From Elusimicrobiota bacterium (GTDB lineage Bacteria > Elusimicrobiota > Elusimicrobia > UBA1565 > UBA9628), in contig JACPOW010000018.1 of assembly GCA_016191335.1 (NCBI GenBank), positions 1-64,000 on the forward strand: 64,000 nt of DNA. The letters run 5' to 3'. Below the pieces are notes generated by a model. It was not told where the DNA came from, searched no databases, and saw only the letters and a program-made list of their open reading frames with translations. Positions 1-8,120 of the stretch are shown here, piece after piece. Position 1 is the first letter of the stretch, and every line of letters begins with the position of its first letter. A program made the translations under genes and the position numbers.

Positions 1-927
1 CCCCGCCGCCATGAGCCAGTCCACGATCGGGCCCTGCGAGAACGGCGCCTCGAGGCGAATGCAGGAGCCCTCGGGCAGGGGCTGCTTGACGCGCGAGATC
101 AGCTCCTCGCGGGAGAGGACGACCTGGACGACGCTCAGCGCGGAGGCGTCCTCGTAGCTGACGGAGGCCGGGAAATTCTGCCGGCCGATGAAGGCGAGCG
201 TCTCGACGCGGATGAAGTGGTCGGCGGACAGCCCGAGATAAGGCGGCTCGCACTCGTTGAGCGCGGCCTCGCCCTTCGTCACCCAGCGCACCTCGAGACC
301 GGGCGGCAGGCGCAGGCTCGCGAGCTGATCGGCGTCCGGCTCGGAGACCGTGACGAAGACGGACCGGAGACCGGCGCGCGCGGCGGTGAACAGCTGGCGC
401 TCGAGCACTCGCATGCCTCCGATTCGCCGCCGAGGCAGCGAATCGCGCGAGATCCGCAGAACCGCGCGCTCGATGTTCGAAGGAGTCGCGAGGCGCCCGG
501 CCGCGCGGAGAGGAAGGAGCGAGGCTGCGACGAAAGCCGCCCTTCCCCCCATGCAGAAGCCGACGCAGGAGACGTCGCCGGGGAGCACGGTCGCCTCGTT
601 CAAAAGCCACGCGCAAGCCGCCTCGAGATCGCGCTCGAGGCCGGGGATCGTCATGGCCTTCATATGCTCGAGGGCCGGGGCGACATCGTCATAGCGCCCC
701 TGAAAATCGGGCGCCGTCCGGTGGAAGAGCTCCGGAGCCAGCGCGACGAAGCCCTGGTAGGCGAAGCGCTGGACGACTTCACGGATGTGGGCGTTGACTC
801 CGAAGGCCTCCGGCAGCACGATCAGCCCGGGATGCAGGCCGGATGTTCCCGGCCGCGCCAGGTAGGCGGCCATCGTGGTCCCGTCATTCACGGGGATCGA
901 AATCGCGCCGGTCTTAATCTCGCGCAT
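1..927 (-). CDS. Chimeric dienelactone hydrolase / nucleotidyltransferase-like ORF (partial at left edge)
   Basis: The minus-strand frame is open from an ATG at 927 to base 1, so the C-terminus lies outside the window. Residues 1 to about 130 match a dienelactone hydrolase: an N-terminal strand, the EAFGVN motif, and a nucleophile-elbow Cys in VGFCMGG. After LLPLRAA the homology stops; the catalytic Asp and His region is absent. The frame continues with an IGGMRVLERQ segment and a Rossmann-like stretch that resembles the nucleotidyltransferase-like N-terminus of CDP-alcohol phosphatidyltransferase proteins (moderate recognition). A full-length hydrolase paralogue at 3715 continues normally past LLPLRAA, which pins the breakpoint. 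The hydrolase half should be inactive without its Asp and His. It may be a genuine deletion fusion or an assembly join; nothing here decides which. Confidence 0.6.
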   Translation of the reverse strand, partial: MREIKTGAISIPVNDGTTMAAYLARPGTSGLHPGLIVLPEAFGVNAHIREVVQRFAYQGFVALAPELFHRTAPDFQGRYDDVAPALEHMKAMTIPGLERDLEAACAWLLNEATVLPGDVSCVGFCMGGRAAFVAASLLPLRAAGRLATPSNIERAVLRISRDSLPRRRIGGMRVLERQLFTAARAGLRSVFVTVSEPDADQLASLRLPPGLEVRWVTKGEAALNECEPPYLGLSADHFIRVETLAFIGRQNFPASVSYEDASALSVVQVVLSREELISRVKQPLPEGSCIRLEAPFSQGPIVDWLMAAG

Positions 928-1024
928 GGCCGCTTCCTGTTAGATGATCCCGCGGCTCAGTCAAACGCATTTTCCGCAGCCGCCTTTTGATAAACGTCTT
1001 CTTGGACTCGACGCTGATGAGGCG

Positions 1025-1351
1025 CTATGGGCGGACATGGCGGGCCTCCAGGGAGGCGGTACGGGCGACTTCTAAAAGGAAGATGAGCTTGACGCAGTTG
1101 TCCGCGGCCCTCTCCCAAGCGGACGCAAGGTCCAAGACCGGACTTCGCGGGTTGGCGCAGAGATCCAGACCCACCCAGACGACAAGCGGCGGCCAGCCCG
1201 CCGCGGCTCTCGCGAACGCGGCAGCGCCGCGCTCGCCGCGCCTTTCCGCATCCGCGATCGAGCGATCGATTTCAACGAGCCACGCGGCGTGGAGCTCCCG
1301 GTAAAGAGTGAGAAGTGGTTTGCTCGGCTCTCGACGATTCGCGCTGCTCAT
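1025..1351 (-). CDS. Small hypothetical protein, third gene of the ATP-grasp/Usp operon
   Basis: This 108-residue protein is not one I recognise. It has no signal peptide; the centre is Ala/Arg-rich (a probable helix around residues 28-50), followed by a hydrophobic stretch around WPPLVVWVGLDLC and a second helix near the end. Its ATG overlaps the stop of the upstream universal stress gene by 4 bases (ATGA), the same coupling seen between the two genes before it. That makes translation as the last gene of a three-gene minus-strand operon likely. No function is assigned. Confidence 0.5.
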   Translation of the reverse strand: MSSANRREPSKPLLTLYRELHAAWLVEIDRSIADAERRGERGAAAFARAAAGWPPLVVWVGLDLCANPRSPVLDLASAWERAADNCVKLIFLLEVARTASLEARHVRP

Positions 1352-2166
1352 AACGACGGCGCCGCGAGCACGGGAACAGCGGCGTGTCTCATAACGCGCT
1401 CGACCGTGGTGCCGATCACGAGGTCTCCCAACAGGGACTTCCGGTGCGCGGTCAGCACGAGCAGGCCGTGCCGGCGAGACTCTTCTAGGATCACCTCGAT
1501 CGGCTTGCCGTTTCGTACGATGATCCGAGGCCGCAGCTTGTCGAGCAAGGCAGCGGGCAGGCTCGAAAGGCGGGTCTCGATGATCCCGCGCGGGCTGCGC
1601 CTTCGCGCTCCGGGTTCGACGACGTGCAGGATCAGAAGCGCCGCTCCCAGATGAGCCGCGGCGCCCGCGGCCAGTTCCAGGCCCCTGTCCGCGTAGGATT
1701 CAAGATTCATCGGCGCAAGCACCGTCCGCACCTCGGCCGGGTCCTCCCTGACGACGAGCAACGGCGCCGGCGCTTCGCGAGCGACCGCCTCCGAGACCGA
1801 ACGATGCAGGAGCCTCATCGCCCCCGATGGGCAGTGCGCGCCCATGACGATGAGATCCGCGCGGCGCGCCCGTCTCAGGATCACGGACACCACGTCACCC
1901 GGCTCGACGCGCCACTCGGACGCTTGCGCACGCGCCTCACGCATGGAGAGCTCAATGCGCTCGGCGTCGGCAGGCGCCAGCGCCGGCGACGGCAGGCCCT
2001 CGACCGGAGCCGGCGGCATGGGGTAGACGAACAGGGATTCGAGCCGGGCACGGCGCGCGGCGAAGCGCCGTGCCCAGGCCCATGCGCTCCGTGAAGCGGG
2101 CGTCAGATCATCGGGTACGAGGATGCGGCGGGCCGGAAACGTCATCGCGGCCTTTTCGAGCGTCAT
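1348..2166 (-). CDS. Tandem-domain universal stress protein (UspA family)
   Basis: This is a 272-residue cytoplasmic protein with two consecutive Usp domains. The first begins RRILVPDDLTPASRSAW and holds VMGAHCPSG; the second begins RTVLAPMNLESYADRGL and ends VERVMRHAAVPVLAAPS. Usp proteins bind ATP or act as stress-linked signalling proteins. The usual G-x2-G-x9-G-S/T phosphate loop is imperfect in both halves, so ATP binding cannot be assumed. The gene overlaps the upstream ATP-grasp gene by 4 bases and the downstream small hypothetical by 4 bases, so all three are probably translated from one mRNA starting near 3032. Confidence 0.85.
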   Translation of the reverse strand: MTLEKAAMTFPARRILVPDDLTPASRSAWAWARRFAARRARLESLFVYPMPPAPVEGLPSPALAPADAERIELSMREARAQASEWRVEPGDVVSVILRRARRADLIVMGAHCPSGAMRLLHRSVSEAVAREAPAPLLVVREDPAEVRTVLAPMNLESYADRGLELAAGAAAHLGAALLILHVVEPGARRRSPRGIIETRLSSLPAALLDKLRPRIIVRNGKPIEVILEESRRHGLLVLTAHRKSLLGDLVIGTTVERVMRHAAVPVLAAPSL

Positions 2167-3032
2167 CGAATTCCTCCACGTCGAGGGGAGCCCTTCTCAA
2201 AGACCGGAATCCGGCGCAGACGCGCGCGCAAGAGCCTGGCGATCTGGATAGAGGCTTCGGCGCGCACGCGCGCGAAGCTGGGCCAGGAGTTGATATCGAT
2301 GACGAATATCCTGCCTTCATTGGTCACGATCGCGTCGCCGCCGAAAACCTCGACCTTAACCGCCGCCGCGGCGAGCTCCGCCTGTTCCGCCAGGTCCTCA
2401 AGCTCGAACGGCTCGCGCCGCGCGCTGGATGGGTCGTGGTAAAACCACGTGAACCACTGCCCGGGACCAACGCCGTAGAACTTGATGAGGTCGCCGTCGA
2501 CGTGACGCTGAACGGCCATCTCCCGGATCTCTCGGCTCGCGAACTCACGGCGGATGGCGTCGACGCCTCTCCAGTCACGCGAGAAAACCACGTCGTACGC
2601 GCAGGTGTTGTGCACGTCTCCTCGCTTAACCCAGTAGCCGCCCTCCGCCTCGAAGCCCGGCGCCTTCGCGTTCGCGTCGGCCGTCGTACGGCGGACTTCG
2701 GTCGGCGGATAGGAGAGGCCGGGAGTCGCGGCGAAAGAGGCGAGCATGCGAGCGCGATAGCAGCCGAGCACGGAATCGGACGGGTTGACGACGATGATCC
2801 CGGTCTCGGCCTCGATCTTCCTAAGCCGCATCAGCCGCGGATAGGTCTCGCACATCGGGACGATCATGTCATAGGCGGAGACATCGGCGAGGTCGAATTC
2901 CTCGGGCGCGATCACGGCCGTTTCTGTCTTAAGAATCGACAACTGGTCCATGACCGCCTTCAGGATCAGGGCATCGTCCGACTCTCGATTCGGCGAGTTT
3001 TGAGTCTCGCGCAGAATGCCTAAGGTTTTCAT
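2163..3032 (-). CDS. RimK-like ATP-grasp domain protein
   Basis: The 289-residue product has an ATP-grasp layout. The N-terminal Rossmann-like part starts MKTLGILRETQNSPNR. A nucleotide-binding Lys lies in GGYWVKRGDVHN, and the metal-binding end lies in VIDINSWPSFARVR, with acidic and Asn ligands. ATP-grasp ligases join a carboxylate to an amine or thiol; the substrate cannot be read from sequence. I start at ATG 3032 rather than 3074 because the extra 14 residues lie over the divergent promoter and are not family-like. It is the first gene of a three-gene minus-strand operon with Usp and a hypothetical, divergent from marR. Confidence 0.75.
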   Translation of the reverse strand: MKTLGILRETQNSPNRESDDALILKAVMDQLSILKTETAVIAPEEFDLADVSAYDMIVPMCETYPRLMRLRKIEAETGIIVVNPSDSVLGCYRARMLASFAATPGLSYPPTEVRRTTADANAKAPGFEAEGGYWVKRGDVHNTCAYDVVFSRDWRGVDAIRREFASREIREMAVQRHVDGDLIKFYGVGPGQWFTWFYHDPSSARREPFELEDLAEQAELAAAAVKVEVFGGDAIVTNEGRIFVIDINSWPSFARVRAEASIQIARLLRARLRRIPVFEKGSPRRGGIR

Positions 3033-3065
3033 CGCCGCGCTCCCCATGGGCCGGAGGGCTCCTTC

Positions 3066-3113
3066 TTGACGCAAGCCATGCGTAATTATATGATTAATAC
3101 GCTAATCATTAGC
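3066..3113 (+). promoter_or_regulatory. marR promoter with two overlapping inverted-repeat operators
   Basis: A near-consensus sigma-70 promoter is visible: TTGACG at 3066-3071, a 17-base spacer and TATGAT at 3089-3094. The -10 box is inside an imperfect inverted repeat (3083-3096, TAATTAT facing ATGATTA). A second, perfect repeat GCTAAT-C-ATTAGC occupies 3101-3113 at the expected transcription start. Both share a TAAT-type half-site, as expected for autoregulation by the MarR protein encoded just downstream. The divergent ATP-grasp operon starts at 3032 and may share control. Confidence 0.75.
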
Positions 3114-3119
3114 AAGCTC

Positions 3120-3641
3120 ATGGCATCCTCCTACTTCCTGAAGAACCTCCCGTCCCGCGGCGTCCTGAAGGCGATGCGCGCCGATTTTCCCATGCTCGAC
3201 GTGGAGGCGGTCGAAGTCTTCATGGTCCTCTCCCGCCTGTCGAGCAACATCCTCGAGAAGCTGGACGGCCAGCTCGCCCGCGCGGGAACGTCCCAGGCCC
3301 AGTTCTGCGTGCTCAGCCATCTCTTCCGGCAACCGGGCGAGTCCTGCGCTCCTTCAGCGCTCGCGGACGCGATCGGCTTGAGCCGCCCCACCATCACGGG
3401 GCTGCTGGACAGGCTCGAACGCGAGGGCCTGCTCCAGCGCGCGCCCGCGCCCGGCGGGGACCGCCGCTCCCTGAAGATCAAGCTCGCCGCGAAAGGCCGC
3501 CGCCTCGTGCGCGCGGTCATGCCGGCCCGACTGCGCGGCATCGCGGGCTTGATGGCCCGCTTGAACGGGGCGGAGCGGAGGTCGCTGCTGGATCTTCTCG
3601 ACAAAGTCGCCGAGGGGCTCCCCGCCTTGGAGAAGCGATGA
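3120..3641 (+). CDS. MarR-family transcriptional regulator
   Basis: The product (173 residues from ATG 3120) is a winged-helix dimer-forming regulator. Recognition helix and wing are in the stretch ALADAIGLSRPTITGLLDRL followed by APAPGGDRRSLKIKLAAKG, with the conserved DRR wing. MarR proteins normally repress adjacent or divergent genes and release DNA on binding small phenolics or oxidants. The start is uncertain: 3120 has no clear Shine-Dalgarno, and ATG 3174 has AAGG upstream and fits the usual family N-terminus. The frame reaches back to TTG 3066, but that codon is the -35 box. Likely targets are its own promoter and the divergent ATP-grasp/Usp operon. Confidence 0.88.
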   Translation: MASSYFLKNLPSRGVLKAMRADFPMLDVEAVEVFMVLSRLSSNILEKLDGQLARAGTSQAQFCVLSHLFRQPGESCAPSALADAIGLSRPTITGLLDRLEREGLLQRAPAPGGDRRSLKIKLAAKGRRLVRAVMPARLRGIAGLMARLNGAERRSLLDLLDKVAEGLPALEKR

Positions 3642-3714
3642 AGAGCGCGCCCGCGGTTTCCCGCGATCTTCCCTCCGGAGCGATCCTCGGGCTCGGCTGA
3701 TCCTGGAGCGAACC

Positions 3715-4356
3715 GTGAGAGAGATAAGTATCAATACGATCGCGATCCCGGTGCTGCAAGAAGCCTTCGGAGTCAACGAGCACATACGCGACGTGGTTCG
3801 CCGTTTCGCGTATCACGGCTTCGTCGCTTTGGCGCCGGAGCTCTACCACAGGACGGCGCCCGGTTTCGAGGGCCTTTATGACGACGTCGGGACCGCGGTC
3901 GCTCATATGAAGGCGATGACTCCGCGCGGCCTTGAGCTCGACCTCGAAGCGGCCTGCGCGTGGCTGATGAACGAAGCCCCGGTGCTTCCCGGCGAGGTCT
4001 CCTGCGTGGGCTTCTGCATGGGAGGCCGGGCGGCTTTCGTCGCGGCCGCGCTTCTTCCGCTGCGGGCCGCCGTGTCGTTCTATGGCGGCGGGATCGCGTC
4101 GGGGCTGCTCAATCGCGTGCCTCAGATCCACGCGCCGATGCTCTTTTTCTGGGGCGGACTGGACAAGCACATCCCGCCGGAGCAGGTCGCGGCCACGACG
4201 CAGGCGCTGCGCTCGGCCGGAAAGGCCTTCGTCAACGTCGAGTTCTCCCAAGCCGACCACGGCTTCTTCTGCGACGCCCGGCCGAGCTACGATCCGGGCG
4301 CGGCGCGGCAGTCCTGGGCCCACGCTCTCGAATTCCTGAAAAGCCGCTCGGGATAG
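3715..4356 (+). CDS. Dienelactone hydrolase family protein with an N-terminal internal deletion
   Basis: This 213-residue alpha/beta hydrolase retains the family triad: Cys101 in VGFCMGG, Asp150 in GGLDKH and His182 in ADHGFF. Members hydrolyse dienelactones or related esters in the cytoplasm. Compared with the paralogous segment at 1-927, 24 residues are missing between IAIPV and LQEAFGVN, removing the first beta strands of the core sheet. The deletion is in frame and its ends both read GTG in the paralogue, which suggests short-repeat slippage. Start is GTG 3715, chosen because it aligns with the paralogue's ATG. Fold stability, and so activity, is doubtful. Confidence 0.75.
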   Translation: MREISINTIAIPVLQEAFGVNEHIRDVVRRFAYHGFVALAPELYHRTAPGFEGLYDDVGTAVAHMKAMTPRGLELDLEAACAWLMNEAPVLPGEVSCVGFCMGGRAAFVAAALLPLRAAVSFYGGGIASGLLNRVPQIHAPMLFFWGGLDKHIPPEQVAATTQALRSAGKAFVNVEFSQADHGFFCDARPSYDPGAARQSWAHALEFLKSRSG

Positions 4357-4406
4357 TGCGCGTGAATTCACAGCCGGCGGGAGGCGGCGCAGGCGGTCGG
4401 GCTTTC

Positions 4407-5276
4407 ATGGCCCGCGCGCGCCTCGCCGCGATCCGGGGGTTCGGGGCCGCCGGCATGACGGGGCTGCTCTCCGCGGGGCTCATCTTCGCCGGGGTCGCGT
4501 CCGCGGCGGCCGCGGCCGCTCCGGCGGGCGCCGAGCCGGCCTTCGCCGCCTTCGACAGGACGCGCGAGCTGGGGCGGATATCCCCCCACTTGCCGCTTTA
4601 CGTCGTCTACGGCCCGCAATCGCCCGAGGCGAAGTATCAACTCAGCTTCAAATACCGCCTCTTCAGCGCGCCGGGGGACGGCGATCTGCGCGGGGTCTAT
4701 TTCGGCTATACGCAGCGGGGCCTCTGGGATGCCGGCGCCCCCTCGAGCCCGTTCTTCGACACGAGCTACATGCCGGAGCTGTTCTGGGCGTCATTGTCGC
4801 CGTCGGAATCCTACGCCGCGGGCGGCGGAGCGCACTGGCTCGGTTATCACGCCGGCGTCCAGCACGAATCCAACGGGAAAGACGGCGCCGCCTCCCGAAG
4901 CCTCAATACCGCTTACGCGCGGCCGATCGTCATGTTCGGCGACTTGGGCGGCTGGAACCTCGTCCTCGCTCCCAAGATATTCGCCTACTTCGGCAGCCTG
5001 GAGGACAACCCGCTCATCGCCGATTATCGCGGCTACGTCGAATGGACGGCGGTCTTCGGAAAAAAAGACGACCTCTCGTTCAGCGTGCTCGGCCGCACGG
5101 GCAGGCGCTTCGATCGCGGCAGCGTGGAGGTCGGCGTGACGCACCCGGTTCGAATCCCGGCCGCGGGGTTCGCCTCCTTCGCGATGCTGCAGTGGTTCGA
5201 GGGCTACGGCGAAAGCATGCTCAGCTACGACCGGCGCTCGTCCGCGATCCGCATAGGTCTCGCCTTCGTGCGCTGA
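4407..5276 (+). CDS. pldA: Outer-membrane phospholipase A (OMPLA)
   Basis: OMPLA is a beta-barrel phospholipase A1/A2 that degrades phospholipids flipped to the outer leaflet. From ATG 4407 the product is 289 residues with a signal peptide ending in an Ala-rich stretch near residue 45. The diagnostic active-site block is clear: His153 and Ser155 in QHESNGKDG, and Asn167 in SRSLNTAY, with the same His-Ser-Asn spacing as the E. coli enzyme. Alternating aromatic strands run to the C-terminal IGLAFVR. The frame stays open upstream but there it lies over the hydrolase gene in another frame, so 4407 is preferred. This implies a diderm envelope. The last 12 coding bases recur at 10452. Confidence 0.88.
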   Translation: MARARLAAIRGFGAAGMTGLLSAGLIFAGVASAAAAAAPAGAEPAFAAFDRTRELGRISPHLPLYVVYGPQSPEAKYQLSFKYRLFSAPGDGDLRGVYFGYTQRGLWDAGAPSSPFFDTSYMPELFWASLSPSESYAAGGGAHWLGYHAGVQHESNGKDGAASRSLNTAYARPIVMFGDLGGWNLVLAPKIFAYFGSLEDNPLIADYRGYVEWTAVFGKKDDLSFSVLGRTGRRFDRGSVEVGVTHPVRIPAAGFASFAMLQWFEGYGESMLSYDRRSSAIRIGLAFVR

Positions 5277-5292
5277 TCGGCCCGTCCCTCGA
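5261..5292 (+). repeat. 32-bp exact repeat, copy A (pldA 3' end and flank)
   Basis: The 32 bases covering the last codons and stop of pldA plus 17 bases downstream are repeated exactly at 10452-10483. At this copy pldA is intact and what follows is only a tetR relic. Confidence 0.9.
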
Positions 5293-5323
5293 CGGCCCGC
5301 GGCGTGAAGTTCCGTGTTTCCTT
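5291..5323 (-). pseudogene. Relic of a tetR 3' end
   Basis: Read on the minus strand these 33 bases encode a KETRNFTPRA-like peptide that aligns with EETRDFALRA at the end of the TetR protein at 10525-11145; about 28 of 33 bases agree with the plus-strand sequence at 10539-10570. No other part of a tetR gene remains here, so this is a decayed fragment left beside pldA. Confidence 0.6.
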
Positions 5324-5363
5324 GCGCGGCGCCTTCAAGTAGTCGCATAATGAGACCTAGTCT
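5322..5363 (+). promoter_or_regulatory. Candidate promoter and operator of the QorB-like gene
   Basis: TTGCGC (5322-5327), an 18-base spacer and CATAAT (5346-5351) form a plausible promoter. It is followed by an inverted repeat AGAC-CTA-GTCT at 5353-5363 and a second GAGACC nearby. Such a site downstream of -10 could bind a repressor, for example an HxlR-type regulator as for other qorB genes, but none is encoded in this window. Confidence 0.45.
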
Positions 5364-5388
5364 TGATTTGAGACCAAAGGAGCATCAT

Positions 5389-6267
<879 letters not shown>

Positions 6268-6359
6268 CGGCCGCGCCGAAGAGCGCTTCGAGGCGAACGC
6301 CGCGCGGGCAGAGCCGATGAACGCCCGCCGGCGGATTCCCCGATAATAAACGGGAGTTC

Positions 6360-6530
6360 ATGGATTTTCTCGACGCGCAGGGCGCGGCCGAGTCATCGTC
6401 GGAAAGCACCGTGAAAGGCTGGAAGGTGAAGGCCACCTACAAGCCGCCGACGCCGGAAGAAATGAAACGGAAGAAGCACAGCATCAGCCAGACGATTGCC
6501 GCCGCGCTGAAGAGGATGAAGGACGCCTAA
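6360..6530 (+). CDS. Small basic hypothetical protein, 56 residues
   Basis: ATG 6360 is preceded by GGGAG (6352-6356) at good spacing and the frame runs to TAA 6528-6530. The peptide has an acidic/Ser-rich start and a Lys-rich second half containing YKPPTPEEMKRKKHS and an amphipathic C-terminal helix. I do not recognise it. It stands 37 bases upstream of the wHTH/TIR-like gene pair in the same orientation and may be part of that accessory module. Confidence 0.5.
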   Translation: MDFLDAQGAAESSSESTVKGWKVKATYKPPTPEEMKRKKHSISQTIAAALKRMKDA

Positions 6531-6567
6531 CCTTTCACACGCATGCTCTTGATACAATCAGGCCGTT

Positions 6568-7191
6568 ATGCCGACACCGGAACAATACCGCACTGCGCTT
6601 GAAGCTGCGATCCGCCGCCTCCATGTGGCCGGGCACACGAATTTCTATGTGCAACGCGACCCCTCGATATTCCACGACACCAATATCAAGGCCTGGATCA
6701 TGGGCCAGACAGGAAACATCGGACTTCCCGATGCGGACCTCGCAGTGCAGGACGATGAAGGAAGAACACTTCGCGCCTATCTGATCGTAATCGGAAATGT
6801 GGGGATGTTGGAAAACGAGGCGCAGCTCCGGTTGCAGCGCCTGCGCGGGCAGCTTGCGCAGCTCGGCGTTCCCGACGCGCTCTGCATCCTGACCCAGGGC
6901 AGCGAGGCAACAGTCCCGGAGCCGGTTCCCGACACCTATATCCCGCAGAACATGCGCGGCACCCGGGTTGAGCGCATCAGCTTCCATCCCTCGGAGCTGG
7001 TGCTTGATTATCTCCGGATGGCGAAGATCAATATCTTCAACTCGTCCAATACTCCTGCCGCGCCGTCGCTTATTGCCGAGGGGCTGGGCTTGCCAGAGGC
7101 CGGAGTCATTGAGGCCTGCGAAACGCTTCATCGCACGGGGCGCTTGGAGCTTATTAATGTCGGCAGCCGCCGCTTCTATCGCATCCCATGA
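6568..7191 (+). CDS. Hypothetical protein with C-terminal winged helix, first gene of a two-gene module
   Basis: The 207-residue protein has no family I can name. The N-terminal 140 residues form an alpha/beta domain containing HDTNIKAWIMGQTGNIGLPDA and an LRAYLIVIGNVGML strand. The last 50 residues look like a winged helix (LIAEGLGLPEAGVIEACETL then a VGSRRFYRIP wing). A TACAAT -10-like box at 6553-6558 lies 9 bases before the ATG, suggesting leaderless translation. Its stop overlaps the start of the next gene by 4 bases, so the two proteins are made together. Base composition is lower in GC than the flanks, which suggests acquisition. Confidence 0.6.
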   Translation: MPTPEQYRTALEAAIRRLHVAGHTNFYVQRDPSIFHDTNIKAWIMGQTGNIGLPDADLAVQDDEGRTLRAYLIVIGNVGMLENEAQLRLQRLRGQLAQLGVPDALCILTQGSEATVPEPVPDTYIPQNMRGTRVERISFHPSELVLDYLRMAKINIFNSSNTPAAPSLIAEGLGLPEAGVIEACETLHRTGRLELINVGSRRFYRIP

Positions 7192-7760
7192 ACTTCACTG
7201 TGTTCGTCGCCTGCGATTTTGCGCGGAATGGGCCGTACCGGACTATCACGGACGCAGTGGCCGCCTGTTCCGAGTCCGACTCCAAGGTGTATCCCATCCT
7301 TTCTAACACCAATAACAAGGCCCTGCTGGAAGCGTTCGGGGAGGCGAACCCTGATATTCAAAGCGGGCTGCTGTTTTCCAAGAAGCTCGCAGTGAAGATA
7401 CGGACGCTTATCAAAAACTGCGACTTTGCGATTTTTGACCTGTCCGGCTACAAGGACATGGAGCTTCCGGCCAATGATGCTCCCCTGGACGGATTGGAGA
7501 AGCGCTACTGCCTCAATGTGATACACGAATTCGGTATTGCGACGGCTTTTGCAGACGAGGCAATGCGCCGGGATTCGCGCTTCTTTTTCCGGAAGGGCCT
7601 GACTCCGATTGAGGACATAAGCAACCTGCAAGGCGATCTGCCGCTCACCTATGATCCGTACAAGAGCTTCGCCCATCTGAAAGAGCAGCTAGAGAATAAT
7701 CTCGCTCCGCTGATTTGGCAGCGCCGGAACGCCGCAAAAACCCCTCCAACCGCTCCCTAG
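7188..7760 (+). CDS. TIR-like / nucleoside deoxyribosyltransferase-like protein
   Basis: The 190-residue protein begins with strand MNFTVFVACDF. It holds CDFAIFDLSGY (the D-x-S/T strand of the deoxyribosyltransferase/TIR-like superfamily), then LNVIHEFGIATAF, equivalent to the NpNVxyElGxA motif that carries the catalytic Glu in that superfamily. Members cleave N-glycosidic bonds, of nucleosides or, in immune effectors, of NAD-type cofactors. The assignment is from motifs only. It overlaps the wHTH gene by 4 bases. The pairing of a DNA-binding partner with such a domain is compatible with a small defence or toxin module; that role is inference. Confidence 0.55.
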   Translation: MNFTVFVACDFARNGPYRTITDAVAACSESDSKVYPILSNTNNKALLEAFGEANPDIQSGLLFSKKLAVKIRTLIKNCDFAIFDLSGYKDMELPANDAPLDGLEKRYCLNVIHEFGIATAFADEAMRRDSRFFFRKGLTPIEDISNLQGDLPLTYDPYKSFAHLKEQLENNLAPLIWQRRNAAKTPPTAP

Positions 7761-7860
7761 ATTTCCGCATATGCGGCCTGCCCGCCGCGTGTCCCTGCCG
7801 GCTGGAATCTTCCCGCCGCACATTTGACTCCTATGTAGTATGATGGGCCCATTGTCATTT

Positions 7861-7886
7861 TGGGCCTTTTGGCCCAGGGAGTCCCT
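7861..7886 (+). promoter_or_regulatory. Hairpin plus palindrome covering the ribosome-binding site of the 7887 gene
   Basis: TGGGCC-TTTT-GGCCCA (7861-7876) is a perfect 6-bp stem with a 4-base loop. It is immediately followed by AGGGA-G-TCCCT (7876-7886), which contains the only Shine-Dalgarno-like GGGAG and ends next to ATG 7887. Base pairing would hide the ribosome site. Confidence 0.5.
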
Positions 7887-8114
7887 ATGCGCCTTTACCC
7901 CGCCTGCCAAGATGCGACGGGCCAATTCCCGGACGAGGCGAATGTGAAGGTGCTGCCGTCGCCGGTCATCATTGAGCAGTGTAATCTCATCAGCGCGCCG
8001 CCCATCTGCAATTATCGGTGCGTGGTCTCGGGGCGCGTGGTGGCACGATCGCCGCAGCCAGACGGCACCTGCAAGAATCCCATCTACGAGCAGGTGCCCC
8101 GTTCGGGGAGATAA
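7887..8114 (+). CDS. Small cysteine-containing hypothetical protein, 75 residues
   Basis: ATG 7887 is chosen because GGGAG lies 6 bases upstream; the frame extends a further 9 codons back into a hairpin. The protein starts MRLYPACQDATGQFP and contains four Cys residues spread through its length (QCNLIS, ICNYRC and TCKNP). I do not recognise it. There is no signal peptide. It ends 6 bases before the next gene, whose Shine-Dalgarno GGGGAG overlaps this stop region, so the two are probably cotranslated. Confidence 0.45.
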   Translation: MRLYPACQDATGQFPDEANVKVLPSPVIIEQCNLISAPPICNYRCVVSGRVVARSPQPDGTCKNPIYEQVPRSGR

Positions 8115-8120
8115 GCGCGG

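Noticed and set aside
217-990. Plus-strand open frame at the left edge
   Set aside because: It is the complement of the hydrolase chimera; the similar frame opposite the second hydrolase (3517-4371) exists only because the sense genes are homologous.
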